NCBI RefSeq assembly: GCF_002356335.1
Contig: NZ_AP018165.1
Coordinates: 124,001 to 188,000 of the forward strand
From: [Mycobacterium] stephanolepidis
Lineage (GTDB): Bacteria > Actinomycetota > Actinomycetes > Mycobacteriales > Mycobacteriaceae
Length of the DNA stretch: 64,000 bases
Direction: 5' to 3'
A program made the translations under genes and the position numbers. The notes beneath the pieces were generated by a model. It did no database searches and had not been told where the DNA came from. It saw only the letters and a list, made by a program, of their open reading frames with translations. Positions 25,726 to 34,293 of the stretch are shown here, piece by piece; position 1 is the first letter of the stretch; each line of letters begins with the position of its first letter.

Positions 25726-26435
25726 TCGTTCTCGAACAAGTGACGTAGATACGCGCGCGGGTCAGCGAGGAAGCGCTGCCAGTGCCCCACCATCTCCAGG
25801 TCATTCCAATCGCATTGCTGCACACCGTCTTGGCCGAATTCCAGGATGGTGGCACCGGGGAAGGCCGCGAGCACGGGGGAGTGGGTCGCCATGATGACCT
25901 GAGATCCCGCGGCGACCACGGCGTCCAGCATCGCCATCAATTGCAGGGATGAGGTGAAGGACAGTGCCGCCTCGGGTTCGTCGAGGATGAACAGTCCGCG
26001 CTCCATGTCGCGTTCGGCGAGGAACGCCAGAAACGACTCGCCATGCGAGCGCTCGTTGAGCCTGCCCTCGAAGATCTGTTCCGGGGTGCGCTGGTCGACC
26101 GTCGTGAACAGCTGGTGCATCGCCTCGGCCCGTAGGAAGCACCCTCCGCCGGGGCGTGGGTGCTCGGCATCGAAGGTGACGGCCCAGTACAGGTCGGTGT
26201 CCTCGGTGCCACCGGGCGCGCCCCAGTGCTTGACGGCATAGGGCAGCCGCGAACGCCACGAGGAAGCCACCGCTTCCAGGAACGTGGACTTGCCCGAGCC
26301 GTTCTCGCCGACGATGACGGTGACGCCGGTGGTCAATCGCAGGGGTTCTCGAGCGATCTGTGAGATCGCGGGGATCTCCAAATACCAAGCATCGGGCTGC
26401 TTTTCACGATCGATCGCGATCTGGCGCAGGATCAC
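25722..26435 (-). CDS. AAA (ABC-like) ATPase of the RecF/AAA_21 type
   Basis: A 237-residue standalone ATPase domain. Walker A is GENGSGKST (44-52), Walker B is LFILDEPEAAL, the signature-like SHGESF precedes it, and a switch His follows in MATHSP. No membrane segment and no partner binding domain. Similar small ATPases occur in defence modules and as orphan genes; nothing here proves a defence role. GTG 26435 has TACCAT 6 bases upstream on the minus strand, so it is probably leaderless. Coupled to the small membrane protein gene. Confidence 0.85.
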   Translation of the reverse strand: MILRQIAIDREKQPDAWYLEIPAISQIAREPLRLTTGVTVIVGENGSGKSTFLEAVASSWRSRLPYAVKHWGAPGGTEDTDLYWAVTFDAEHPRPGGGCFLRAEAMHQLFTTVDQRTPEQIFEGRLNERSHGESFLAFLAERDMERGLFILDEPEAALSFTSSLQLMAMLDAVVAAGSQVIMATHSPVLAAFPGATILEFGQDGVQQCDWNDLEMVGHWQRFLADPRAYLRHLFENE

Positions 26436-26491
26436 GTCTCGATGGTATCGGGACGTGATCTTCTCTCATTGCGGTATGTAATGTGGATTTC

Positions 26492-26544
26492 GTTCTGAAA
26501 AACAGAACGCTCCCATCGTTAGAAACCGTTGGACCTGCGGTTTC
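26492..26544. promoter_or_regulatory. two inverted repeats upstream of the nitronate monooxygenase gene
   Basis: GTTCTG-AAAAA-CAGAAC at 26492-26508 is a perfect 6-5-6 dyad. GAAACCG-N9-CGGTTTC at 26522-26544 is a perfect 7-9-7 dyad. Both lie in the 130-base gap between the AAA ATPase and nitronate monooxygenase starts, just upstream of the -10 hexamer TACGGT (26554-26559). They are candidates for the LysR-type regulator encoded third in the operon, or for another factor. Confidence 0.5.
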
Positions 26545-26565
26545 TTGTGAACCTACGGTTGAGAC

Positions 26566-27546
26566 ATGACATTGAAGACTCGGCTGACCCGATATTTCGG
26601 CATCGAGCATCCGGTGGTCCTGGCGCCGATGGATGATGTCGCCGACGCACGCCTCGCCGGTGCGGTCAGCGCGGCGGGTGGCCTCGGCCTGCTTGGCGGC
26701 GGTTATACGAACGAGGAGTGGGTTCGCCGGCAGTTCAACCAGCTCGGCGTTGCCGTCGGGTGCGGGTTCATTACCTGGACCCTGAACGGCAACGAGCATG
26801 TGCTTGATTTTGTGCTGGAACAGAATCCCGCCGCGATCTTCCTGTCGTTCGGAGATCCCGCGCCTTATGCGGCGCGTATCCGGGCCGCTGGTGTGCCACT
26901 GATCTGCCAAGTCCACAACGTCGAGCAGGCTTCCCGAGCCATCGAGGTGGGTGCCGACGTCATCACCGCGCAGGGCGCAGAAGCGGGTGGCCACGGAGCC
27001 GGACAACGATCGACGTTCACGTTGGTTCCCGAGATCGTGGATCTTGTCGCGAAAAACGCGCCTCAGGTTCTGGTGCTGGCCGCGGGCGGTGTGACCGATG
27101 GACGCGCTCTGGCGGCAGCGCTGGCTCTGGGCGCCGACGGTGTGGTGGTCGGGACCCGGTTCTGGGCATCACAGGAAGCGGCGGTCTCCCGGTCCGCCCA
27201 GCAGTACGCCCAACGGGTCGACGGCGACAGCACGATCCGTCAACACGTCTATGACATTGTGCGCGGTAAGGACTGGCCGTCTACCTATAGCGGCAGGGTG
27301 CTTCGCAACGGCTTTGTCGACAGATGGCACGGCCACGAGGCCGAACTGGCTGAACATCTCGAGCAGGCTCGGTCCGAATATCAGATCGGTGTGGCTGCCG
27401 AGGATTACCGCGTCGCCAATCTCATCGTCGGCGAGGGCATCGGGCAGATACGACATATCGAGAGTGCCGCACACATCGTCCATTCCATGGTGGCTCAGGC
27501 CGCCGCCATCAACCCGACATACCAAGGAGTCAGCCCATGCCATTAG
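26566..27546 (+). CDS. nitronate monooxygenase-like (2-nitropropane dioxygenase) flavoprotein
   Basis: 326 residues in a TIM barrel. The start FGIEHPVVLAPM, the FMN-phosphate region AAGGVTDGRALAAALALGAD and the catalytic segment AQGAEAGGHG (His in GGH) are diagnostic. Such FMN enzymes oxidise alkyl nitronates, or in some subgroups act as NADH:quinone reductases. The start follows TACGGT by 6 bases. Its 3' end overlaps the tautomerase gene by 10 bases. Confidence 0.92.
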   Translation: MTLKTRLTRYFGIEHPVVLAPMDDVADARLAGAVSAAGGLGLLGGGYTNEEWVRRQFNQLGVAVGCGFITWTLNGNEHVLDFVLEQNPAAIFLSFGDPAPYAARIRAAGVPLICQVHNVEQASRAIEVGADVITAQGAEAGGHGAGQRSTFTLVPEIVDLVAKNAPQVLVLAAGGVTDGRALAAALALGADGVVVGTRFWASQEAAVSRSAQQYAQRVDGDSTIRQHVYDIVRGKDWPSTYSGRVLRNGFVDRWHGHEAELAEHLEQARSEYQIGVAAEDYRVANLIVGEGIGQIRHIESAAHIVHSMVAQAAAINPTYQGVSPCH

Positions 27547-27941
27547 TGCGTATCGACGTCACCTCGGATCGATCAGGCGATCAGCGACGCGCCATCGCCG
27601 ACGCCGTGCACGAAGCCCTGGTCGAAGTCTTGAAAATCCCTGCACGAGACCGATTTCAGATCATCACTGCGCATGAGTCCGCCGACATCATCGCCGAGGA
27701 TGCGGGGCTGGGGTTCGTGCGATCGGCCCGTGTGGTGATTGTGCACATCTTTACCCAGGCAGGCCGTACCACGGAGACCAAGCAGCGGATCTTCGCCGAG
27801 CTGGCTAAGAGGCTAGCCGCCGTCGATGTGGCGGGCGGGGACCTTTTCGTGGCGATCAGTGAAAATGGGTGGTCTTTCGGCTTCGGTAACGCGCAGTACA
27901 TCACCGGTGAGCTGCCTGTGCCCGCCGCGGCAAGCGCATGA
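27537..27941 (+). CDS. tautomerase-superfamily protein
   Basis: 134 residues of the 4-oxalocrotonate tautomerase/MIF superfamily. Pro1 (MPLVRID) is the catalytic base after Met removal. A C-terminal FVAISENGWSFGFG resembles the longer tautomerase subgroup. It is coupled to the nitronate monooxygenase by a 10-base overlap. A joint catabolic role is plausible, but the compound is unknown. Confidence 0.85.
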   Translation: MPLVRIDVTSDRSGDQRRAIADAVHEALVEVLKIPARDRFQIITAHESADIIAEDAGLGFVRSARVVIVHIFTQAGRTTETKQRIFAELAKRLAAVDVAGGDLFVAISENGWSFGFGNAQYITGELPVPAAASA

Positions 27942-27953
27942 TGGGCTCCTGAT

Positions 27954-28685
27954 ATGGAGCTCAGCGACATCACGCATTTCCTGGCGGTCGCCGAGGCCGG
28001 GGGCATTTCTCGCGCGTCGAAACAGCTTCACACCGTGCAGTCCAACGTCAGCAGCCACATCAAGGCGCTGGAGGACGAGCTCGGTGTCGAGCTGTTTCGA
28101 CGGCATGCCCGGGGCCTGGCCGCATACGCCGCCGACTGTCCCCGCGTGGATTTCACGCTCACCACGGGTACCACTGCCGAGCTGACCGACATGGTGAACG
28201 ATCATCGGCTCGACGGCGGATTCATCTGTGGACCCGTCGAACATGACGCTCTCACCACAAATGTGGCCTTCGTCGAAGAGCTGGTACTGGTTACCGCACG
28301 ACATCACGGCGACGTCCGCGCTGTCTTCGACACCTCGGCACGCATGCTGGTGTTCCGCAACGGGTGTGCCTACCGTGAAAGGTTGCAGGAGATCTTCGCC
28401 GACCACGGCAACCCGGACCCTCAGGTTCTTGAATTCGGAAGTCTGGAAGGAATTCTCGGATGTGTCGCGGCCGACATGGGTGTGACGCTGCTTCCGGTCG
28501 CTGTTGTCACGGCCTCGCAGCGTGCGCAGGCGCTGCGCGTGCATCAGCTACCGCCGCTGCGGGCGCGAGTCGAGACGCTGTTCATCCGTCGTGCGGACTC
28601 GGCTGTCTCACCGGCGATGTCGCAGTTCCTGCGCCATGTGCGGCGTGCCGGTACACCCGCGGCGCTGCGATCGGTCGGCCGGTGA
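27954..28685 (+). CDS. LysR-type regulator with internal deletion
   Basis: 243 residues against about 295-300 for the family. The helix-turn-helix (about 1-52: AEAGGISRASKQLHTVQSNV) is intact. The sequence then jumps from RRHARG straight into YAADCPRVDFTLTTGT, which normally lies about 50 residues later. The linker helix and the first strand of the effector domain are missing while the frame is kept (junction near 28115). The rest of the effector domain is intact. It may be inactive, or bind DNA without the normal dimer helix. Third gene of the nitronate operon. Confidence 0.82.
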   Translation: MELSDITHFLAVAEAGGISRASKQLHTVQSNVSSHIKALEDELGVELFRRHARGLAAYAADCPRVDFTLTTGTTAELTDMVNDHRLDGGFICGPVEHDALTTNVAFVEELVLVTARHHGDVRAVFDTSARMLVFRNGCAYRERLQEIFADHGNPDPQVLEFGSLEGILGCVAADMGVTLLPVAVVTASQRAQALRVHQLPPLRARVETLFIRRADSAVSPAMSQFLRHVRRAGTPAALRSVGR

Positions 28686-29249
28686 CTATTCGTAGCGTCC
28701 GTACCCGGTGATACCCGAATCGTCGGCGGCCACGTAGGTCGACAAGCCGACTCCCCGGCCCTCGCCACCACCGACGGTTGTCAGGGTGCCGTTGTCGTTG
28801 ATCAGCACGATGTTGACATGCTGGCCCTTCGGACTGGGCTCGTCGTACAACACCATGTCGCCCGGCTTCGGCGCGTAATCGGGGGTCTCGTAGCGCCCCT
28901 GATCCTTGAGGTAGGCGGTCAGCGTCAACACCCCCGGGATGCGCCAATGCCCGGAGTTCGGGTTGGCGAACGGCTTGCCCGACGCACGCATCACCCAACT
29001 GGTGAAGTCGGCGCACCAGGGCTCGTCGTTGCCCTCCGAGTACTTCACCATGCCCGCTTGCTCGGCGTACTCCTGCCCGAGAATCTGCACTACGGCGGTG
29101 CGTCCCGGTGACAGCGCAGTGGTGTCGACGACGGGAAACGATGGCGTTGCGGTGCGGGAACGGTAAAAGCCGAGGGCAGCACCTGCCACCACGACAAGGG
29201 TTGCGGCCAGGGCTACCAGTAGCAGCGCGCGGCGGGTCGTCAGACGCAT
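28686..29249 (-). CDS. membrane-anchored CHAP-domain protein
   Basis: 187 residues. One N-terminal membrane segment (RRALLLVALAATLVVVAG, about 7-25) is followed by an extracytoplasmic CHAP domain. The catalytic Cys is in WCADFTSW and the His in GQHVNIV. CHAP enzymes cut peptidoglycan peptides or are amidases. Start at 29249 fits a TAATCT hexamer 7 bases upstream (minus strand). The open frame continuing to 29360 is not protein-like. Abuts the LysR gene end to end. Confidence 0.85.
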   Translation of the reverse strand: MRLTTRRALLLVALAATLVVVAGAALGFYRSRTATPSFPVVDTTALSPGRTAVVQILGQEYAEQAGMVKYSEGNDEPWCADFTSWVMRASGKPFANPNSGHWRIPGVLTLTAYLKDQGRYETPDYAPKPGDMVLYDEPSPKGQHVNIVLINDNGTLTTVGGGEGRGVGLSTYVAADDSGITGYGRYE

Positions 29250-29483
29250 GCGATCCAGATTACGGAAATTTGTCGCGAGGCTACTTTCAGTCCTCGGAGT
29301 TGACGGGGGCCGGCCGGCGATCGCGAGGAAGGTGTGAACAAGGTACGCAACGCCTAACACCGCTGGTCGTCACCAGCCTCTGGCGTTGTGGCGCTGAGCG
29401 TGATCGGGCACCCAGGGGTGCGAAGTTTCACCGCGCAGAATCGGTTGGATGGCCAGGCCTCGTTCTCTGTGTCAATATGTCTG

Positions 29484-29620
29484 CGCCCGGGCCACTTTGG
29501 ATTGTGGATTCGTTAGACGGCGCGGGCATACCGGGTGTGAATCCCGGCTAATCGAGGCCCCGGTAATCCGTGGTGGCTGGCAGCATCCTGCGCGTCAGGA
29601 TGCTGCAGGGCCTGTGGGCG
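29484..29620 (+). promoter_or_regulatory. structured leader of mgtE, cobalamin-riboswitch-like elements
   Basis: The 385-base gap 29250-29634 ends in a leader with several possible helices. CCGGGTGTGAATCCCGG (29531-29547) resembles the P5 core of cobalamin riboswitches. CCCCGGTAA (29558-29566) resembles the following conserved stretch. GTCAGGATGCTGC (29594-29606) resembles the B12 box. CGCCC (29484-29488) can pair with GGGCG (29616-29620). It lacks the complete conserved order, so the assignment is tentative. No Mg-box (ykoK) motif was found. The rest of the gap, 29250-29483, shows only the CHAP promoter. Confidence 0.3.
29580..29606 (+). other. perfect 11-bp hairpin before mgtE
   Basis: GCAGCATCCTG, loop CGCGT, CAGGATGCTGC. 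It ends 28 bases before the mgtE ATG and 16 bases before its ribosome site. There is no U-run, so it is not a classic terminator; it may be the expression platform of the leader. Confidence 0.6.
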
Positions 29621-29634
29621 TAGAGAGGATCGTG

Positions 29635-31023
29635 ATGTCGAAGTCGAATATGGATCTCGGAGTGTTGGGGGTGTTGCCGGTTCGCGCCAGCGCGCTCAAT
29701 TCTGCGCGTGCGGTGTCGGAATGGCTTCGTTTAGCCGGCACTGCGGAGCGCAGCCGAATGGTTGCCCAGATGTCCAAAGAGCAAATCGTGCATCTGGTTT
29801 CACTGCTGGATGAACAGACCGGCCCCGAACTGCTGGGATCTCTAGACGCGCACGCCGCGGCCCAGGTTGTGCGTGCTGCAGGTGTAGAACGGTGCGGCCG
29901 GTTCTTTGAGGCCCTTGACTACGACACGGCTGCCGACATCGTGCGGCAGTTGGGGGGTGTCCGCCGAAAGGCGCTCCTGCAGACCCTGAGCCCGGAGTAT
30001 GTCGAGGCACTCGAAGCGGTGTTGCAGTGGCCGCCGGAATCGGTAGCGGCTCACATGATTCCGGATGTGTTCACCATCGGTCCCGAGTTGAAGGTGCCCG
30101 CGGCCCAAGAATCCGTGCGGGCGCAAAGCCGCAGCGGGGGCGGCAAAGTTCATGGTGGTACAGGCCAGATCTATGTGACCGACGCCGATCGGCACCTGCT
30201 AGCGGCGGTCGGCTTCGATGATCTGGTCCTGGCAGACCCGAATCAGACTGTGGCACAGTTCATGAGCGAGGACCCGATTCGGGTGGGGCCGCTTACCGAC
30301 GCGGAGCACGCTGCTCGAATTCTGATCGATTACGACCTGTTGGCGTTGCCGATCGTCGATGATCAGGGCGAGGTGCTCGGGGTGTTGACCGCCGAGGCCG
30401 CCGACGACATCCTGATCGAAGAGGCCACCGAAGACGCGGAACGTCAAGGTGGGTCGGAGCCTCTTGACGTGCCCTACGTGCGTGCTTCGCCGGCACATCT
30501 ATGGCGCAAACGCATTGTGTGGCTTCTGGTGTTGTTCGTCGCCGAGGCATACACCGGCACAGTGCTGAAGGCGTTCGAGGACGAGCTCGAGGCGGCGGTG
30601 TCGTTGGCCTTCTTCATCCCGCTGCTGATCGGTACCGGCGGAAACACCGGAACTCAGATCACCACCAGCCTGATACGCGCCATGGCCACCGGCCAGTTCC
30701 ACATACGCGATTTGCCCCGCGTTTTGTTCAACGAATTGTCGACAGGCGTCCTTGTTGCGTTGACGATGGCCGGCGCAGGCATCATGCGGGCCTGGACTCT
30801 CGGTGTCGGCAAGGAGATCGCCATCACCGTCTCTTTGACGCTCTTCGCCATCGTCTTATGGACGGCGTTGGTGGCATCGCTCCTGCCGCCCCTGCTCCAA
30901 AAGCTCAAAGTCGACCCTGCGGTGGTATCTGCCCCGATGATCACCACCCTCGTTGACGGAACCGGCCTGATCATCTACTTCCTCATCGCCCACGCGACAC
31001 TTCCGCAGCTGGCCGGCCTGTAG
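29635..31023 (+). CDS. mgtE: magnesium transporter MgtE
   Basis: 462 residues. N-terminal superhelical MgtE_N domain (about 40-140), then a CBS pair (about 150-280; EDPIRVGPL, DLLALPIVDDQGEVLGVLT), then five membrane helices with the family signature LIGTGGNTGTQ. It is a Mg2+ (and Co2+) channel gated by cytosolic Mg2+. ATG 29635 has GAGAGG 6 bases upstream and is chosen over the in-frame codon at 29449. Preceded by a structured leader. Confidence 0.95.
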   Translation: MSKSNMDLGVLGVLPVRASALNSARAVSEWLRLAGTAERSRMVAQMSKEQIVHLVSLLDEQTGPELLGSLDAHAAAQVVRAAGVERCGRFFEALDYDTAADIVRQLGGVRRKALLQTLSPEYVEALEAVLQWPPESVAAHMIPDVFTIGPELKVPAAQESVRAQSRSGGGKVHGGTGQIYVTDADRHLLAAVGFDDLVLADPNQTVAQFMSEDPIRVGPLTDAEHAARILIDYDLLALPIVDDQGEVLGVLTAEAADDILIEEATEDAERQGGSEPLDVPYVRASPAHLWRKRIVWLLVLFVAEAYTGTVLKAFEDELEAAVSLAFFIPLLIGTGGNTGTQITTSLIRAMATGQFHIRDLPRVLFNELSTGVLVALTMAGAGIMRAWTLGVGKEIAITVSLTLFAIVLWTALVASLLPPLLQKLKVDPAVVSAPMITTLVDGTGLIIYFLIAHATLPQLAGL

Positions 31024-31071
31024 AGAGGTTTCCAGGCTGCCCGCCGTCGGTCGGCGGGTAGCGTGCCGGAC

Positions 31072-31845
31072 GTGAACCTCAATGACTTCCAAGCGCTCTA
31101 CGACTTGTCGGGACGTACCGCCATCGTCACCGGCGGCACTCGCGGAATCGGGTACGCGATTGCCGAGGCTCTCGGCGCCTGTGGGGCATCGGTCGTGGTG
31201 TCCAGCCGGAAGGCCGACGCCTGTGCCGCTGCGGCAAAGGAGCTACAAGACAAGGGGTATCGCGCACTCGGCGTGCCCGCCCACATGGGTGACCTGGGTG
31301 ATATCGACAGGCTGGTCGCGAGCACGGTCGACGAGTACGGCGGTGTCGACATCGTGGTGAACGCCGCCGCGAACCCGGTCGCGCAGCCCATGGGCAGCTA
31401 TACGCCGGAGGCGCTGGGTAAGTCCTTCGACGTCAACGTGCGTGGTCCGGTGTTTCTGGTGCAAGCAGCACTGCCGCATCTGACCGCCAGTGAGCACGCT
31501 TCGGTGCTCAACGTGGTGTCGGTGGCGGCGTTTCAGTACGTGCCGATGCTGTCGATGTATGCGGCCATGAAAGCCACTCTGATGGCCTTCACCCGGTCGA
31601 TGGCCGTCGAATACACCGGTCGCGGCATCCGAGTGAACGCGCTGGCTCCCGGCACGGTCGACACCTACATGCTGCAGCAGAACCCGCAGGAGATCATCGA
31701 CGCGATGGCCGCGCAATCCTTTATGGGACGTGTGGCACACACCGACGAGATGGTCGGCCCGGCGCTGTTGCTGCTGTCGGACGCGGGTTCGTTCATCACG
31801 GGCCAGGTGATCGTGGCTGACGGCGGCGGTGGGGTTCAGCGTTAG
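31072..31845 (+). CDS. short-chain dehydrogenase/reductase
   Basis: 257-residue classical SDR. VTGGTRGIG is the cofactor loop, VNAAANP stands in place of NNAG, the Ser lies in NVVSVAAF and the Tyr-Lys in MYAAMK. The GTG at 31072 follows TAGCGT (31059-31064) by 7 bases, so it is likely leaderless; the GTG at 31063 lies inside that hexamer and is rejected. Substrate unknown. Confidence 0.9.
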   Translation: MNLNDFQALYDLSGRTAIVTGGTRGIGYAIAEALGACGASVVVSSRKADACAAAAKELQDKGYRALGVPAHMGDLGDIDRLVASTVDEYGGVDIVVNAAANPVAQPMGSYTPEALGKSFDVNVRGPVFLVQAALPHLTASEHASVLNVVSVAAFQYVPMLSMYAAMKATLMAFTRSMAVEYTGRGIRVNALAPGTVDTYMLQQNPQEIIDAMAAQSFMGRVAHTDEMVGPALLLLSDAGSFITGQVIVADGGGGVQR

Positions 31846-31893
31846 GCGGGTATCCGAGTGCACTGAGCGGGCCGCCAGCGCTAGGCTCGTCAC

Positions 31894-32691
31894 GTGGAGC
31901 CTGTCTATGGAACGGTGATCGGGCTTGCCCGTACCGTCTGGGCCGTTCAAGGCCTGAAATTCACCGTTACGGGTGTCGAGAACCTGCCGACCGAAGGCGG
32001 GGCGGTGGTGGCGATCAACCACACCGGGTACATGGATTTCACCTTCGCCGGGCTACCGGCGTTCCTTCAGAAAAAGGGACGCAAGGTGCGCTTCATGGCC
32101 AAGAAGGAAACCTTCGACAACAAGATCACCGGCCCCATCATGCGGGGCTGTCGGCATATTTCCGTTGACCGCGTAGACGGTGCCGCGTCCTATGCTGAGG
32201 CTGTCGACAAGCTCAAGGCGGGTGAGCTGGTCGGGGTCTATCCGGAAGCCACCATCAGCCGCAGCTTCGAGATCAAGGAATTCAAATCGGGGGCGGCACG
32301 CATGGCCATCGAGGCCGGCGTGCCGATCGTTCCGCACGTCGTCTGGGGCGCACAGCGGATCTGGACCAAGGGGCATCCCAAGAATCTCGGTCGCACCAAT
32401 ACGCCGATCTCGATTGCGGTGGGCGCACCGATCCCGCCGACATTGCCGGTCGCGGAGCTCACCGCGCTGCTGCACGCACGCATGCAGCATCTGCTGCTGG
32501 AAGTGCAGGACGACTACGGTCAGCATCCTGCCGGCGAATACTGGGTGCCGCATCGGCTGGGCGGTTCCGCGCCGACGCTGGCCGAGGCCGCGCAGTGGGA
32601 CGCCCAGGACGCTGCCGAGCGCAAGGCACAACGTGCCGCCCGCGACGCAGAAAAGCAGGCCCAGCAGGATGGGGCACAGAAAGACGGCTAG
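31894..32691 (+). CDS. 1-acyl-glycerol-3-phosphate acyltransferase-like protein A
   Basis: 265 residues of the PlsC family. The HX4D catalytic motif is NHTGYMDF, and the second block is VYPEATISRSFEIKEFKSGAARM (Glu-Ala-Thr replaces the usual EGTRS). The C-terminus is an Ala/Gln/Lys-rich tail. It corresponds to the Rv3814c-Rv3816c set of paralogues next to the HAD gene in M. tuberculosis. TAGGCT lies 6 bases before the GTG, suggesting a leaderless start. Likely acylates a lipid precursor at the membrane. Confidence 0.9.
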   Translation: MEPVYGTVIGLARTVWAVQGLKFTVTGVENLPTEGGAVVAINHTGYMDFTFAGLPAFLQKKGRKVRFMAKKETFDNKITGPIMRGCRHISVDRVDGAASYAEAVDKLKAGELVGVYPEATISRSFEIKEFKSGAARMAIEAGVPIVPHVVWGAQRIWTKGHPKNLGRTNTPISIAVGAPIPPTLPVAELTALLHARMQHLLLEVQDDYGQHPAGEYWVPHRLGGSAPTLAEAAQWDAQDAAERKAQRAARDAEKQAQQDGAQKDG

Positions 32692-33456
32692 ATGGAACCG
32701 GTCTACCGACTCCTCGAAATCACGGCCAATACGGCGGTCCTCCTCACGGGGACCACGATCAGATATCGAGGTCTGGAGCAGGTTCCGTCCGGCGGAGGTG
32801 CGGTGATCGCGATCAACCACACCAGTTACGTCGACTTCCTTCCCGCGGGTTTGGCGACGGTCCGCGCCGGGCGACGGCTGCGGTTCATGCTCAAGGCAGA
32901 GATGCAGGAGGTGCCCATCATGAACTTCCTGATCAAACATGCCAAGGCGATTCCCGTTGACCGCAGCGCGGGCCACGGCGCCTACGAGGCGGCGGTGGAC
33001 AGCCTGCGCAGTGGCGAGATCGTCGGGGTGTACCCGGAGGCCACCATCAGCCGCAGCTTCGAGCTCAAGGAGTTCAAGAGCGGCGCCGCCCGAATGGCGC
33101 ATGAGGCCGGTGTGCCGATCGTTCCGCTCATCGTCTGGGGAGCTCAGCGCATCTGGACCAAGGATCATCCAAAAAACCTGGGCCACAGAAGAATCCCCGT
33201 CAACGTCGCAGTCGGTCCGCCACTGGACGCATCCCCGGACTTCGAGCGTACGACCGCCGGGTTGCACCACGCCATGGAGCAACTGCTGACGCTGGCGCAG
33301 CAGGACTACCCGAAAGAGCCCGGCGCGTACTGGCTGCCCAGGCGCCTGGGCGGCAGCGCTCCCACGCTGGAGGAAGCCGCCGCGCTCGATGCGGCGGAAT
33401 TGGCAGAACGCGCCCGTAAGCGGGCCCAGAAGAAGACAGGGCCGGACCGCACGTGA
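32692..33456 (+). CDS. 1-acyl-glycerol-3-phosphate acyltransferase-like protein B
   Basis: 254 residues, a close paralogue of the preceding gene. NHTSYVDF is the HX4D motif, and VYPEATISRSFELKEFKSG matches block III. ATG 32692 follows the previous TAG directly, and the stop overlaps the HAD gene (GTGA). Two copies here against three in M. tuberculosis. Acceptor unknown. Confidence 0.9.
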   Translation: MEPVYRLLEITANTAVLLTGTTIRYRGLEQVPSGGGAVIAINHTSYVDFLPAGLATVRAGRRLRFMLKAEMQEVPIMNFLIKHAKAIPVDRSAGHGAYEAAVDSLRSGEIVGVYPEATISRSFELKEFKSGAARMAHEAGVPIVPLIVWGAQRIWTKDHPKNLGHRRIPVNVAVGPPLDASPDFERTTAGLHHAMEQLLTLAQQDYPKEPGAYWLPRRLGGSAPTLEEAAALDAAELAERARKRAQKKTGPDRT

Positions 33457-34271
33457 CTCCTCCCACTCTCATCGCGTCCGACGTGGACGGGACGCTGATC
33501 GATTCCGACGAGCTGCTGTCGGCGCGCACCCGCGCAGTCATCACCGCCGCGGTCGAATCGGGCAGCACGTTCGTCCTGGCCACCGGCCGTCCGCCCCGTT
33601 GGATCACCCCCATCGTCGACGCCCTCGGCTTCGCGCCGATCTCGGTGTGCGCCAACGGCTCCGTTTTGTACGACGCGGACAGTGACCGGATCATCTCGGC
33701 GGCAGCGCTCGGTCCGGCGGAGCTCGCCGTGCTGGCCGAGGTCACCCAAGCAGCCATTCCCGGGGTGGGCCTGGCGGTGGAGCGGGTCGGCCGCAGTGCG
33801 CACGACGCTGCGACACCGCAGTTCGTCAGCTCGCCCGGGTACGAGCACGCCTGGCTGAATCCCGATAACACCGAGGTGTCGTTGGACGACCTGTTGAGCT
33901 TTCCCGCGGTGAAGCTGTTGGTGCGCAAGGCCGGAGCCCGTAGCGCAGACATGGCCGAGGTCCTCGCGCCCCTGGTGACCGAGGCAGGTGCGGCCATCAC
34001 CTATTCCACGGACAACGGGCTCATCGAGGTGATGCCCACCGGGATAAGCAAGGCCAGCGGAATCGCTGTGGTAGCGAATCAGCTTGGGGTGCAGCCGGAA
34101 TCGATCATCGCCTTCGGCGATATGCCCAATGACGTAGCCATGTTGCGCTGGGCCGGGCACGGGGTGGCGATGGGTAACGCGCACCCGGATGCGCGGGCCG
34201 CCGCCGATGAGATCACTGCCACCAACGACGACGACGGGGTGGCCAAGGTTCTCGAACGCTGGTGGGGCTGA
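33453..34271 (+). CDS. HAD-superfamily (Cof-type) hydrolase, Rv3813c homologue
   Basis: 272 residues. Motif I is ASDVDGTLIDSD, motif II ATGRPPR, and the C-terminal GDMPNDVAML carries the metal-binding aspartates. The C2-type cap places it with Cof/sugar-phosphate phosphatases. Coupled to the acyltransferase by a 4-base overlap. Substrate unknown. Confidence 0.92.
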   Translation: MTPPTLIASDVDGTLIDSDELLSARTRAVITAAVESGSTFVLATGRPPRWITPIVDALGFAPISVCANGSVLYDADSDRIISAAALGPAELAVLAEVTQAAIPGVGLAVERVGRSAHDAATPQFVSSPGYEHAWLNPDNTEVSLDDLLSFPAVKLLVRKAGARSADMAEVLAPLVTEAGAAITYSTDNGLIEVMPTGISKASGIAVVANQLGVQPESIIAFGDMPNDVAMLRWAGHGVAMGNAHPDARAAADEITATNDDDGVAKVLERWWG

Positions 34272-34293
34272 GATCTTTTAGGTGCGTCCGGCG

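Noticed and set aside
25722..26435. Anti-phage defence system built on the AAA ATPase
   Set aside because: No nuclease, methylase, reverse transcriptase or toxin domain lies beside it; only an unknown membrane protein.
29250..29634. Mg-box (ykoK/M-box) riboswitch before mgtE
   Set aside because: The conserved TTAGGTGAGGCTCC-type start and its partner segments are absent.
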